Positions 54,665 through 64,000 of a stretch of DNA of 64,000 nucleotides are shown here, one piece after another. This stretch comes from Schizosaccharomyces osmophilus (taxonomy: Eukaryota > Ascomycota > Schizosaccharomycetes > Schizosaccharomycetales > Schizosaccharomycetaceae), in the NCBI RefSeq assembly GCF_027921745.1, contig NC_079238.1:4588001-4652000 (forward strand), read 5' to 3'. Position 1 is the first letter of the stretch. Every line of letters begins with the position of its first letter. Position numbers and translations under genes: made by a program. The notes under the pieces are model-generated. The model made no database searches. It was not told the origin of the DNA and saw only the letters and a program-made list of their open reading frames with translations.

Positions 54665-57600
54665 TCACATTTTGTTTATTCTAGAATTGTAAGTGGATGC
54701 AAGTAGGGGTAGTTTTAAATAGCTTTTTGAGAGATCAATTTGTAATCGCAGCTCCTCGCAGTCGGCCATTAATTTCGTGTATAGTATTGATGACTTCAAA
54801 TTTGGTCTTATAGCAACCAAAAAACCATGCAATAAAGCCCTAAAATGTCAATAAGCATTCACTTTTACAACTCACCATTTCACTTCTTTTAACAAAAAAG
54901 GACGTTTCTTAATGGGACGCGTTAATGAACAGACTCTTCTGAATAACTTTCTAATCATCATCTTCAGCATTCCTAAATGCGATTAGTATATGATAACCGC
55001 GGGACATTGCACATACGAGTAAGAAGCAATGGTTGAAAAATAAAGACAGAAACTACGCGCTTCAAATAGACTTGCAGTCTCAAGGAAAGTCCATAAGCTA
55101 AATTATAGATATTAGAAAAAATGACAAAACAAGAATTATGTTGACTGTCGACAAAAGCGCTTGGGAATGAGGCAAATGCAGTTCTAGAAATTAGTTAAAG
55201 ATCATTCAGTAATTTCAATTTACCTTAGTATTTTATTAATTAATGAATTTCCTGTGCCTTTGCATAGTTCGACAGTAGACGCATCGTAAAGAGTTCGGAA
55301 ATTTGTAGAACACCAATATACCGTATGCAACGACCTTGCATGCAAGTAGAACCCGTAAAATGGGATTAAATTGCTTGCTTTAATATAAGGTTCTTTAAAT
55401 GAACTCGGAGGCTTGAAATTTATGAGTGTCTTCCCATTACTCGTGCTGAAATTATATTTAGTAAAACCTAAGCATTAGCTTTAGAAACGCGGATGGAATT
55501 ACCTTTTGAAGATAATTTCAGAAACCGATTAGCGGCTTTCTTGTGAACAGTAATAAACAAAAAATCATCAACAACACGTATAAGGATTGATCCTTTCTCT
55601 TTCGTAAATAACAAATAGTCTTCAATCAATTCTTGCATATAAAAATGACATAAATAAGAAGATATAACGGACCCCTGAGGAATTCCCTGTGTTTGACGGT
55701 AATATTTACGACCAATCTTAATGTAAGTAATATTTCAATTGCGAGTGACCGTACCTTTACAACACTTTGCTTTAAATGCTTCTCAAGGATAGAAAAAAGT
55801 TCGTCGAACGTTTTTGTCCAGTATTCGACGTTATCAACGAAAATGGTATCTTTCATTCTAGTTGCCAAGGAGGACGCTAGTCGTTCAAAGGGTTTAAGGT
55901 CAACTGAAAGGAGTTAGTCAGTTTTTAACAAAATTAACATCGTACAGTAACTATGTGCTTCGTTCACATGCTGCTTGATCAATTGACCTTGTGATTTTTG
56001 AATCATACAGTATTTACGTATGACATACTCCGGATCCTTCAAATGAAGTTTCGTTATGCGGCTCATCAAGTCTTGCTTAATATTATCGTAACAACCCTTT
56101 ATGTCAACACGAACAAAATATTTTTTCCGACTACCGTTAGAATGCTAACTTAAAGTGTTGTTTGCTTACTTATACAAACAGTGTTTTTGAAGGTCTTCCT
56201 TGTAAAAAAGAATTTTCGAAAACACATTTCTGTATGAAAATGATTCATCAGCTCTAGACTCGTAATCTGACTATAACCATTAGTATGCAACCTTCACATG
56301 ATTCTTACCATCGACAACCTAAGCACAGAAGCTAACGGCTGCAATAGCTGGTTTGTGCTAACCAAATGCCCGGGTCCGTGGTTGTCAAAAGTATTCTAAA
56401 GTTGTTAACATCAAATTATAGAAGTAGAAATCATGCGTACCTTCATTAAATGTTTACGACGCAAATTTGTAATTAATCGAAATGAATCTTTCTTTGGAAT
56501 TAACCGAATAGTTGCCGGTGGTAAGACTGAATCTTTCAATATTTCATGCTGCACCTAAGTTAATAACTATTTTTCGGGTGGATTTTATTACCGTTTCGAT
56601 AGGCATGTAGCTGCTGTCTTTTACCATTCTTAGGTAAGGGTTAGATAAAGAAGCCCACACGTCTTTCCTAAAATAACAAGTTGCATTTTTGCTTTCAACT
56701 GATTCGGTGCAGTAGAAAAACGACTGCAGTAAAGATATTACAAATGTGTTGAAAAACCAATACATAAACTCGGAAAAGATCTGCTTTCTCTTTTCAAAAT
56801 CACTAAGGCAAAGCTTTTTCGAGTCATTCTCTCCCAAACGTATCCAAGGAATGCTCCTGATCTGAAAAGTTTAGCACATTGCATAATCGTTAGCACTTAC
56901 TGGGATGTTGTGCATTATATAATGAAGCGTAATTGTTTCAAACCGCGTTAATTGTAGAAAAATAAGTAATTCTAATGTTAGTAGCGCCATTGACTATTTT
57001 GCTTACTTCGCATAACAATATTAAAAATATGTGTGGTACCCCAAACACACTTTGGAAAAACTTTAAGAATAACCGATCGCAAGAAGGCATGAACTTGGTT
57101 TACATTTAAGGAGTAAGCAAGTACTTTTGATTTTTCTGGATCCTCAAAATGTATATTCTATGTTTGTTAGTAGACAGAAGATTTCATGATGTACCCTACA
57201 GTACGCCTTGGGCAATAATGATTAAAAGTGCATAACAGTGATACCTGGTGAAGGTTTTTAGCAATGCTATGAATTAAAGGAGCGGCTTTCAATAAACGTT
57301 TTGGGATGTCAAGTTTTTTGGGCAGAACAGAAGAAGCTCTATTTTCAAAACCTTCGTCAGAAAATACGCTTGGAAGCCCAAACTGTTGAGGAAAAATCCA
57401 CTGTAGCCAATAAACCGTTGTCTTTTTAGTCAACTGACCACTATTAAAAAATCGATCTGCATGGTTAGCAATTACAAGCAATAGCCTAGCGAACCTTTTT
57501 TAAAGTGTTTGTAAAAGTATTTATAAAATAGTCGAAAACGTTTTACAGAGATTTTGTTCCAGGGATTCCCGATACGAGTTTCCTTCTGATGGCCATTTTC

Positions 57601-58409
57601 ATGCCTTAAGCTTTCAAACTTTCTTTTTTTTCCAACAAAACTGGATTTCAAGTTGAAAGAATAGATTGGAACCCCAGTTACTTGTAGATAATTATTGTTT
57701 GGCAAATATGAAAATATGCTTCCTTTGTACAATAAGTGGTACATTGCATCACATCCAATTCTAGAGGGTTAATTTTATTAAATGCAAGAAAGGCACTCAC
57801 ACTTCAAGTAAAAGCTTCCAATTCTCCGACGTCAAGGTATGTATTGAACCATTTGGAAATGTGGAGACTAAGCCCAATCTCTCACCATTTACATGAGTGG
57901 CTCGAAAGTTTTCATTATTCTATCATTTGATTAATAACTGCTCCAAGTTTGGCGCTATGGCCTTACAGTGGTTAAGCTCAATGAGAAACAGAACTGAAGC
58001 CAAGTTTATCATACCGTGGTAAACCCTTTCGTCAAAAGATTATTATTATACTTTGAATCATTTTTAAACATATGTTGTGTGACATGTAAAACCAACTAGA
58101 AATGTTAGTCAGTCCAGATAAATAGACCTCTGACAATGTGTTTACCTCTGACTGAGAATACTGAGGATTAAAACTGCCAAATTTAGGAAATGAAAAGTCA
58201 TAGAATCCGGCCCATGTGGACTGAAGAAACTCTTCAAATTCTTCAATTTCGTGTGAGGAAAGTGATGCCAAATTGTTTAGTACAGAGTTCCATGGGGAAT
58301 TCACAGTTATATATTCCACATATTGTTTCAAATTTAAGAATTGTGTATAATGCTGTTCTAGATAAACTGCAATATCGGCTTTTTTGATGGAAGAATCGTC
58401 AATTACCAT
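54665..58409 (-). CDS. trt1: Telomerase reverse transcriptase Trt1
   Basis: Catalytic subunit of telomerase, 1003 residues in 18 exons by my model. Exon starts, descending: 58409, 58095, 57919, 57760, 57456, 57157, 56971, 56861, 56554, 56395, 56270, 56130, 55903, 55716, 55467, 55183, 54972, 54839. Matching ends: 58146, 58015, 57801, 57495, 57200, 57007, 56901, 56592, 56441, 56309, 56170, 55946, 55755, 55503, 55224, 55017, 54876, 54665. All junctions keep frame. T motif at about 438-472 ([18 protein letters not shown]); motifs 1-2 [16 protein letters not shown]; motif [12 protein letters not shown] with Asp603; motif B' [11 protein letters not shown] (715-725); motif C RVVDDFLF with Asp755/Asp756; motif [10 protein letters not shown]. 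The TEN domain starts [20 protein letters not shown]. Catalytic residues are intact. Not a retroelement: this is the host enzyme, next to pdp1 as in S. pombe. Confidence 0.95.
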
Positions 58410-58811
58410 ATAATATGTAGAGTAGGGCTTTAGTAGCACCAACCATTGAGCCTATTTAAGACTTAATCATAAATACACCTGAACTGAGGTTGAGACAACT
58501 ATGGAAGTTTTAATAAAATAAATTTCTACAACTCAAAATTCATAACCAATCGAAAAGCTATTTTAAAACTCCCGTTTCATTAAAAATATAATATGTATTA
58601 TATGTACCGAAAGGAACAGGCGGAATGACTACAAAATTTTGAAAGAATGTTTAAAAGTATAGAAAAGGGGAAAAGGCGGCTGCGGGGATTGGTCATGTTA
58701 ACAAAAACATGAGAAATCGAAAGAGAAATATAGGGGAGGAACGAGTTAAAGTAAAAACCTTTCGTCGGTTACAATTCGTAAATAGTATCCACTTTAAAGG
58801 AAAAAGATAAA
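58410..58811. other. Intergenic trt1-rsm23
   Basis: 402 bases with the trt1 promoter and the rsm23 3' UTR. The trt1 frame is open for 11 codons upstream of its ATG. Nothing else seen. Confidence 0.6.
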
Positions 58812-60248
58812 TTATGTTAGACGAGTGCAAGTGTCAAAAAAAAGTCGAGGATTGCCTCCACTCAGAACGTGATTTTGGAGATGGGATTGAACAGGCTCAA
58901 GGCAGACGTTGGAATTTACGAGATGCTCCATGACAGAAAGAGATTCGTTAACTGAATAAGGTTCCATAGGAATGACCTTCACAGATTTAACCGATTCGTA
59001 GACTGAGTTGTTGATGGGAACATAGGGATCAAAGTTAGCCTTGCCAAGAGCAACATCTAGCGACGGAGTTTTTATACGTGGCTGGCTAGAAGTTGCAGCA
59101 AATACTGTTCCACGGTGAAAGGACCGTGCTCCAGACAAATATTCGTAGAGAGATTTTATAAAATAGAAATCGCACGGCGAAAGATTACGGTTTTCTGGAT
59201 TTTTGTACTTGGTAGGGACGGATAAAATAGACAAATTGTCAATGATAAAGAGAACATTGACCGATGAACCAGGTTTTTTGGTGGCAGCATCCAGTTCCTG
59301 CATGAACGGTTGATAAAACTTCACCGACAGCTCAGGATTGCTTGTTACCTTACGCAAAAAAGTATGCAAGTCCGTACCAGCAACAATGGACTTTCCAGGA
59401 ACAAGTTCGTAATTTTTTGATGTGGACAGGGTTCTCAAAATTTTGGAATTAACATTCATGACGGATGTAAGAAATTCTTTTGTAAGCTCTGGCTGTACCC
59501 AAGACTTCGAAGATGGGTTGTACGCATAAGCACTGGAAGAATCGACCCAGCGTTCACAGTTATGCAGTCCCAGCACGACATAATTAGGATGAGAGAACGC
59601 AAAAATCTCAGCTTGAAGAAGAGAAATGCTCCTTCCAGAACCATCCGAGCCATCCAATACATATCGTCCCTTTTCTGAACCCACATCTTTAGAGCGTTGT
59701 AAAATGTTGTAAAGTTTAGTTGTAACTTCTCGGTGTAAAAGGACAGGGTTTGAAAAAAATGAGAAGCTTTTCTTTTGCTTTTCAATAGCACCGAGTGCAT
59801 CTAACTTTTCTAAAAGAGGGTTGGGAATCTCGTACATTTTCCCTTCCGTCTTGGGAGACCAATGCATGGTCTTATGGTTCTCTTTTACATGCTGGTCATC
59901 ATGACTAATAAGCTCATCTAAAACAATACTGCCATTGGAAGATCCTTGACCTTGGCGAGGAGACTTTTTATTCGTCTTATTGCTCTCGTCGTATTCTATT
60001 GATCGGGACTCTTTTTTCCCATTGCTGCGCAGGTTACCAGATTCTCTGTATTGTTCTTTGTCGTTTTCATTTTTATTCAAGGGTTGAAAAGTAGAAAACT
60101 CTTGGATTCCGTTGGAGTTCCTGTATTTTGTTTGTTCAAGCTTGTACGTACAATTGCAAACTCGGTGTCTCCAGGCAAATTTCGACTTTCCTAACAATCC
60201 CGTTCGAACATTCAGCACATTCGAAGTGCTTCTCACATTTGGAAGCAT
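58812..60248 (-). CDS. rsm23: Mitochondrial ribosomal protein mS29 (DAP3 family), Rsm23
   Basis: P-loop GTPase-like component of the mitochondrial small ribosomal subunit. Single exon, 478 residues. The N-terminal 130 residues are basic/Ser-rich (presequence and low complexity). The DAP3 core starts at MHWSPKTEGKMYEIPNPLLE (about 128-147). The P-loop reads RYVLDGSDGSGRS (195-207): Arg206 stands where the canonical Walker Lys is. VLFIIDNLSILSVPTKY is the Walker B region. The conserved DAP3 end is MEPYSVNESLSVMEHLVN. It diverges from rrs1. Confidence 0.88.
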   Translation of the reverse strand: MLPNVRSTSNVLNVRTGLLGKSKFAWRHRVCNCTYKLEQTKYRNSNGIQEFSTFQPLNKNENDKEQYRESGNLRSNGKKESRSIEYDESNKTNKKSPRQGQGSSNGSIVLDELISHDDQHVKENHKTMHWSPKTEGKMYEIPNPLLEKLDALGAIEKQKKSFSFFSNPVLLHREVTTKLYNILQRSKDVGSEKGRYVLDGSDGSGRSISLLQAEIFAFSHPNYVVLGLHNCERWVDSSSAYAYNPSSKSWVQPELTKEFLTSVMNVNSKILRTLSTSKNYELVPGKSIVAGTDLHTFLRKVTSNPELSVKFYQPFMQELDAATKKPGSSVNVLFIIDNLSILSVPTKYKNPENRNLSPCDFYFIKSLYEYLSGARSFHRGTVFAATSSQPRIKTPSLDVALGKANFDPYVPINNSVYESVKSVKVIPMEPYSVNESLSVMEHLVNSNVCLEPVQSHLQNHVLSGGNPRLFFDTCTRLT

Positions 60249-60365
60249 TTTATATGTCTTTTTCTGTACAATTTATCTTGAAATGGGCATTACGCGGTAA
60301 AGGACATTTGAACCTGACCCCAAGATATCCGGTTACCGATGTACAAGGCCATCGTTATATCAACT

Positions 60366-60375
60366 AGGGTAGGGT
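60366..60375 (+). promoter_or_regulatory. HomolE-like box upstream of rrs1
   Basis: AGGGTAGGGT, the reverse complement of the HomolE core ACCCTACCCT, 274 bases before the rrs1 ATG and 118 bases before the divergent rsm23 start. No HomolD partner is seen. The rest of the 400-base divergent spacer (60249-60648) holds nothing else I can name. Confidence 0.6.
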
Positions 60376-60648
60376 TAGGAGGATTAGAGAAGACAGAGTG
60401 GTTTTGTACTAGAAAAGTATTTGAATCCTTTCCTACAACTACTACAAAGGAGGTGAATCGAAAAGAAAATTGCTTTTATAAGCACGAAGTCATAATCTGT
60501 AAAAAACTAGAATTAATCCATTTGAACGTGTACACCGAATAATTTAACGGTGAAAATTTTTGAAGGTTTGGTCGATAATTTGGAATTTTTGGGATTTTTA
60601 ACGGTCTATAAAAAACCTTGATAATAAAACAACTTGATTGAAAGGAAA

Positions 60649-61155
60649 ATGTCTACGAGCGTTGAGAAAGCAATTCCCTTGGAGTTCGACTTGGGCAACA
60701 TGAGTGCCTTTGATGTGACCCCCTTAGACCAAACGAAATTGAACTCTCAAAATAGTCGGGAAAAAGAAGATTATTTGGCATCTATGGCTCGTGATAATAC
60801 TCAGTTGCTTGTCAACAAAATGTTGGCTTTACCTAAAGAACGAACTCAAGATGGCGTATTGCTTGCTTTGCCCGAAACTACCACTCCCACTCCGAGAGCT
60901 AAGCATTTGCCCAAGCCTAAACCAGAAACGAAATGGGCACGCTTTGCTCGCCTTAAGGGTATAGCACCCAAGAAGCGCGAAGGAAAATTGGTTTTCGACG
61001 AGGCTTCAGGAGAATGGGTTCCTAAATGGGGATATAAAGGCAAGAACAAAGAGTTGGATACTCAATGGATCGTTGAAGACGGAGAAAGGGAAAAGAAGAT
61101 GACTTCAAAGCAAGTCAGACATAGTTCCAGAGACGCTAAACGCACTCGTCGGTAA
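60649..61155 (+). CDS. rrs1: Ribosome biogenesis regulator Rrs1
   Basis: Recruits 5S rRNA, uL5 and uL18 to pre-60S with Rpf2. 168 residues from the ATG at 60649 (five further codons are open upstream, without ATG). Landmarks: IPLEFDLGNMSAFDVTPLDQ (about 9-28), LVNKMLALPKERTQDGVL, ALPETTTPTPRAKHLPKPKP and TKWARFARLKGIAPKKREGK, then EWVPKWGYK. The basic C-terminus ends RDAKRTRR. Shorter than budding yeast Rrs1 (203), as the non-conserved tail is reduced. Confidence 0.95.
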   Translation: MSTSVEKAIPLEFDLGNMSAFDVTPLDQTKLNSQNSREKEDYLASMARDNTQLLVNKMLALPKERTQDGVLLALPETTTPTPRAKHLPKPKPETKWARFARLKGIAPKKREGKLVFDEASGEWVPKWGYKGKNKELDTQWIVEDGEREKKMTSKQVRHSSRDAKRTRR

Positions 61156-61636
61156 AAAAATTATTTTTTTTGGATATGAGGGCCCCTAGGTTTTGCATCT
61201 TCAGAATTCCATTTGTAATTATTTCGTCGTTTAATTTTTAATATAGATTCGGTGGTTCGTAATTCATGAGATAGATTTTTTGTATACGTGTTAAAGTGTA
61301 TGGTTAGCGTGGAAGCAGGAGGATATGGGATTTTAAGGAATCGAAATTGCTCATTTCGACAATAAAAATTGAGAAAAATACAAATAGAAACGACTGCATT
61401 CGTATACCCGTCCGTGTAGACGTATACTTTGCGAGCAGGATATGTGAGCATCATCTATTGTCTGCTTGACAAGAGATTTGTGGATGTACCTACGAACCAT
61501 GATCGTTTCTCGGCACTTGAAATTCAATAATCTATCATTTTGTTTCCACGATGAAAGCTTTTGCTAATAATTATTTCTTACAAATGTACGACATTTTAGA
61601 GGAACATATAGTTTTTAAGCACCCCAATACTGGAAA

Positions 61637-61707
61637 GCATCAGTGGTGTAGCGGTAACATGAATGCTCCCCAAGCATTCGCTCCGGGTTCGACTCCCGGC
61701 TGATGCA
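61637..61707 (+). tRNA. tRNA-Gly, anticodon CCC
   Basis: 71 nt cloverleaf: acceptor GCATCAG/CTGATGC, D arm GTGT/ACAT, anticodon stem AATGC/GCATT with loop TCCCCAA, variable CGCT, T arm CCGGG/CCCGG with loop TTCGACT, discriminator A. By stem position the anticodon is CCC (reads GGG). Position 33 is then C instead of the near-universal T. B box GGTTCGACTCC matches consensus; the A box TGGTGTAGCGG fits loosely. No intron. Confidence 0.95.
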
Positions 61708-61718
61708 ATGTGGAAATA

Positions 61719-61723
61719 TTTTT
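61719..61723 (+). terminator. Pol III T-run terminator of tRNA-Gly
   Basis: Five T residues 12 bases past the tRNA 3' end, the normal RNA polymerase III stop. Confidence 0.8.
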
Positions 61724-62442
61724 GCACATTGCATGTGCTCAATATCGTTGTATCTCAGTAGTAAATAAACAAATATGGAGGTTGAATAAAATATTTAAAG
61801 ACTTTGGAAGAAACTGTTATTTAATTTATACTTTTTCTTTTATTTCATGGAAGTTTCTTATTGATATGAGCTTTCTTCGTTTTGCTTCATTTTGTTCGTT
61901 CCTGCAAGTTGAAAGTCGATTCTATTTCACAGTACGTTTAAAGTTGAATGCTTTTCATTGAACCTAAAAGATTGAAACGAGAATATAAAATCTCAAATCA
62001 GTTTCCTTCATCTACCTTGAAGAAGCATCCTCGAGTTTGGCATACTTCATACACATTTTTATACTCGCAGTTTGTCAACTGGAATGTCATTTCTATTTAC
62101 TTTTTCTTAATTCATTTATCGTTCTTTTATTTAATTTATACTAATAGATTACATACAAAGTCAAGGCAACAAGGCTTCATGTCACGCTTCTTTATCACCC
62201 ACTTTTTCCCTATACCTACCTATACGAAGGAATTCGTCGTTAATATCCAATCTTCTCGTTTTTCTACGTACATTGCGTCCATTTTATAGATACTAGAGTG
62301 CAATAACGTTTAATTTTGTTTCTTAAATTGTTAGAAAAAATCATTCCATCCGAAAAATTCACGCGACTAATGCATTGTAACTTATTTTCTTAACTCCCGG
62401 GGCATCGAAAATATATTCTATTTTGGTACTGCCGTATTTACC

Positions 62443-64000
62443 ATGAGTATCCCGAAAATGTTTCAGAGTCGCGGAAAGCGAATTGCGTCGGATACTTTTC
62501 CAGTTACCAGTTTTTCTTGTAGCTTGGACGAAACATTCGCTGTTCGGCGGGAGTCATACCCTTTTGGACAGCAGGATAGCGAGAATCAATCGTTGGCAAG
62601 TATTAGTGTTAAGACAGAACCTATTTTACGCTCTAAAGACAAACAAAAGACGGTTCTCGCTGTTCTTTTGGAATACCGTGATTCTGAAGCGGCGTATGTT
62701 CATGACTTACATGTTGCAAGACGATACTATGCTGAACGGTTAAACGGACACGTAAAAAAAAGCGAATGGAAGAAGGTGTTTCATGTCTTTTTAGAATTAT
62801 GCCAACAGGCGACATTGTTTGAAAGTGAAATTTCTAAAGCATTTGATGAAGAAATTGCAAACATGACTGAAGATATTCAAGTTTCTGTGCGACTAAAGCC
62901 GTCAGTTGCCAAGATATTTCTCAAGTGGCTTCCCAAGCTTTCTTCAGTATACAGTAGGTACTGCCTTGATCAAGATGAAATCGTTACAATCGTTGATAAA
63001 TGGTCTAATAGCCCGTCTATGTCGGATTACTTGCAAGAATGTGATAGCATGGCGAAAATTGAAAGCAAATCTTGGAATTTAGACAGCTTCCTAGTAAAAC
63101 CCATGCAACGCTTCTTAAAATATCCTCTTCTGCTAAACCAGCTATACAAATCAGCCTGTCTAGGAATGATTCAGGATTATGTATTACTTGGAGAAGCGTG
63201 TCATCAGTCAGAACTAGCCAGTCAAAGAGCTAATGAAATGAAGCGTCGGCGGGATATAGTAGTCGATGCTTTGAAGGCTGTAACGGATACCCAAGAAATT
63301 TTGGTGCTCTCTACAGACACAATATCCAAAAAAATTTCAAAGGTAAATTTTTTATATGTTATTGACCGTTGGCTAACAAACCTTTTTTAGCTTAAAACTT
63401 CGATTAACGTTTTCTACATTCCTGAACATGAATATATCGTTTCCCTAATACAAGATTTGTTTTCTTCCTACAGTCACTTGGTCGAGCTTCGGACGTCAAT
63501 ATGCGAATGGATCAAATACTCTAGAATGCATTACACCCATATGCACGCGTTTGTAGATTCCTACGTACGCTTTTGTAAAGAAACACCCTCCATACAGAAG
63601 TGGGTTCCGATTTCCTTAGAGTTGCAAAACATTGCCAAGGGTGCTATTCTGTGTCTTATCGAGCAATGTCAAAAAGATGTACTTAAACCCATGTCGAAAG
63701 CCATTCACTATTGTCGCAACCCTCTGTATATTGCGGATGTTTGGATACAACGTGCTTCAGCATTTTCTAAACGGCGGCATTCTGGTTTGACCATAGAAGC
63801 CGATTTGGAATCGTTTCCGCTGCTAAGCAATTGTTTACTGGAAGAACTACCAACTCTGCTTAGCTTAGCACGTTCTACAACCGATGAATGCATTGTGGCT
63901 TTTTCGAAATCGCAAGCAACCTTCTATGCTACTGTGACGAAAAGTCTGACACCTTTTGTATCTTTGTTTTCAACTGTTAATTTCAGCAATTTAAGGGCCA
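62443..64000 (+). CDS. gef3: Rho guanine nucleotide exchange factor Gef3 (3' partial)
   Basis: RhoGEF that in S. pombe binds the septin ring and activates Rho4 (or Rho3) in septation. Exons 62443-63342 and 63391 to beyond the window end; the 48-nt intron has a GTAAAT donor and CTAAC branch. The DH domain spans about 65-270: LAVLLEYRDSEAAYVHDLHV (CR1), SVYSRYCLDQDE, and the CR3 helix WNLDSFLVKPMQRFLKYPLL. Exon 2 codes a helical, BAR-like stretch (YSHLVELRTSICEWIKYSRM), as known for Gef3, and stays open to base 64000. At least 503 residues are present. Confidence 0.92.

Larger units (their letters stand above)
61156..62442. other. Intergenic rrs1-gef3 with tRNA gene
   Basis: 1.29 kb. It contains the tRNA-Gly gene (61637-61707). 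The rest is AT-rich with small plus-strand ORFs (61710-61961, 61948-62289) of no coding character. Gef3 promoter at the right. Confidence 0.6.

Noticed and set aside
54665-58409. Reverse-transcriptase motifs as a sign of a retroelement
   Set aside because: The T motif, TEN domain, motif spacing and neighbours identify the host telomerase; no terminal repeats, integrase or gag-like frame.

Overview
The window is nuclear DNA of a fission yeast (genus Schizosaccharomyces). The evidence is compact AT-rich intergenic DNA, many 37-130 nt introns with GTANG donors and CTAAC/CTRAY branch sites, HomolD/HomolE boxes in front of ribosomal-protein genes, and a gene order that follows S. pombe as I remember it. 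The proteins resemble S. pombe but are clearly diverged from the sequences I recall (Trt1 for example), so a species of the octosporus/cryophilus/osmophilus group is more likely than S. pombe. That is inference; no database was searched. Exon boundaries are my own reading of splice signals and reading frame.

Left block (1-37607). In order: gup1 (5' cut by the window), dop1, slx9, erd1, an unnamed membrane-protein gene, rrp15, a mitochondrial carrier, atg10, prefoldin 4, a Yip1-family gene, pab1, yth1, a dihydrofolate/folylpolyglutamate synthetase, prefoldin 2, yos9, rna4/prp4, isu1, a uridine-kinase-like P-loop kinase, reg1 and psf3. Most of this order matches the S. pombe chromosome I interval that I remember as SPAPB21F2-SPAC227. 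A 2.5 kb convergent stretch without an assignable gene lies between reg1 and psf3.

Right block (38950-64000). In order: rpl8, vps71, utp18, the SF3B14/p14 gene, pof4, gcn20, atp14, a second mitochondrial carrier, rps9, pdp1, trt1 (telomerase reverse transcriptase, modelled with 18 exons), rsm23, rrs1, one tRNA-Gly(CCC) and gef3 (3' cut by the window). This matches the S. pombe chromosome II interval SPBC29A3. The gap between psf3 and rpl8 is therefore a probable rearrangement junction between the two lineages.

These are mainly housekeeping genes: ribosome assembly (slx9, rrp15, utp18, rrs1, rpl8, rps9), splicing and 3' processing (rna4, p14, yth1), secretion and ER quality control (dop1, erd1, Yip1, yos9), mitochondria (isu1, atp14, rsm23, two carriers), replication and telomeres (psf3, trt1), chromatin (vps71, pdp1), and phosphatase/GTPase signalling (pab1, reg1, gef3). 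I saw no transposon, retroelement, CRISPR array or viral relic. The most notable items are the complete multi-intron trt1, the psf3-rpl8 junction, a Yth1 that appears to lack the first CCCH finger, a tRNA-Gly with C at position 33, and the gene-free 34.2-36.8 kb stretch.
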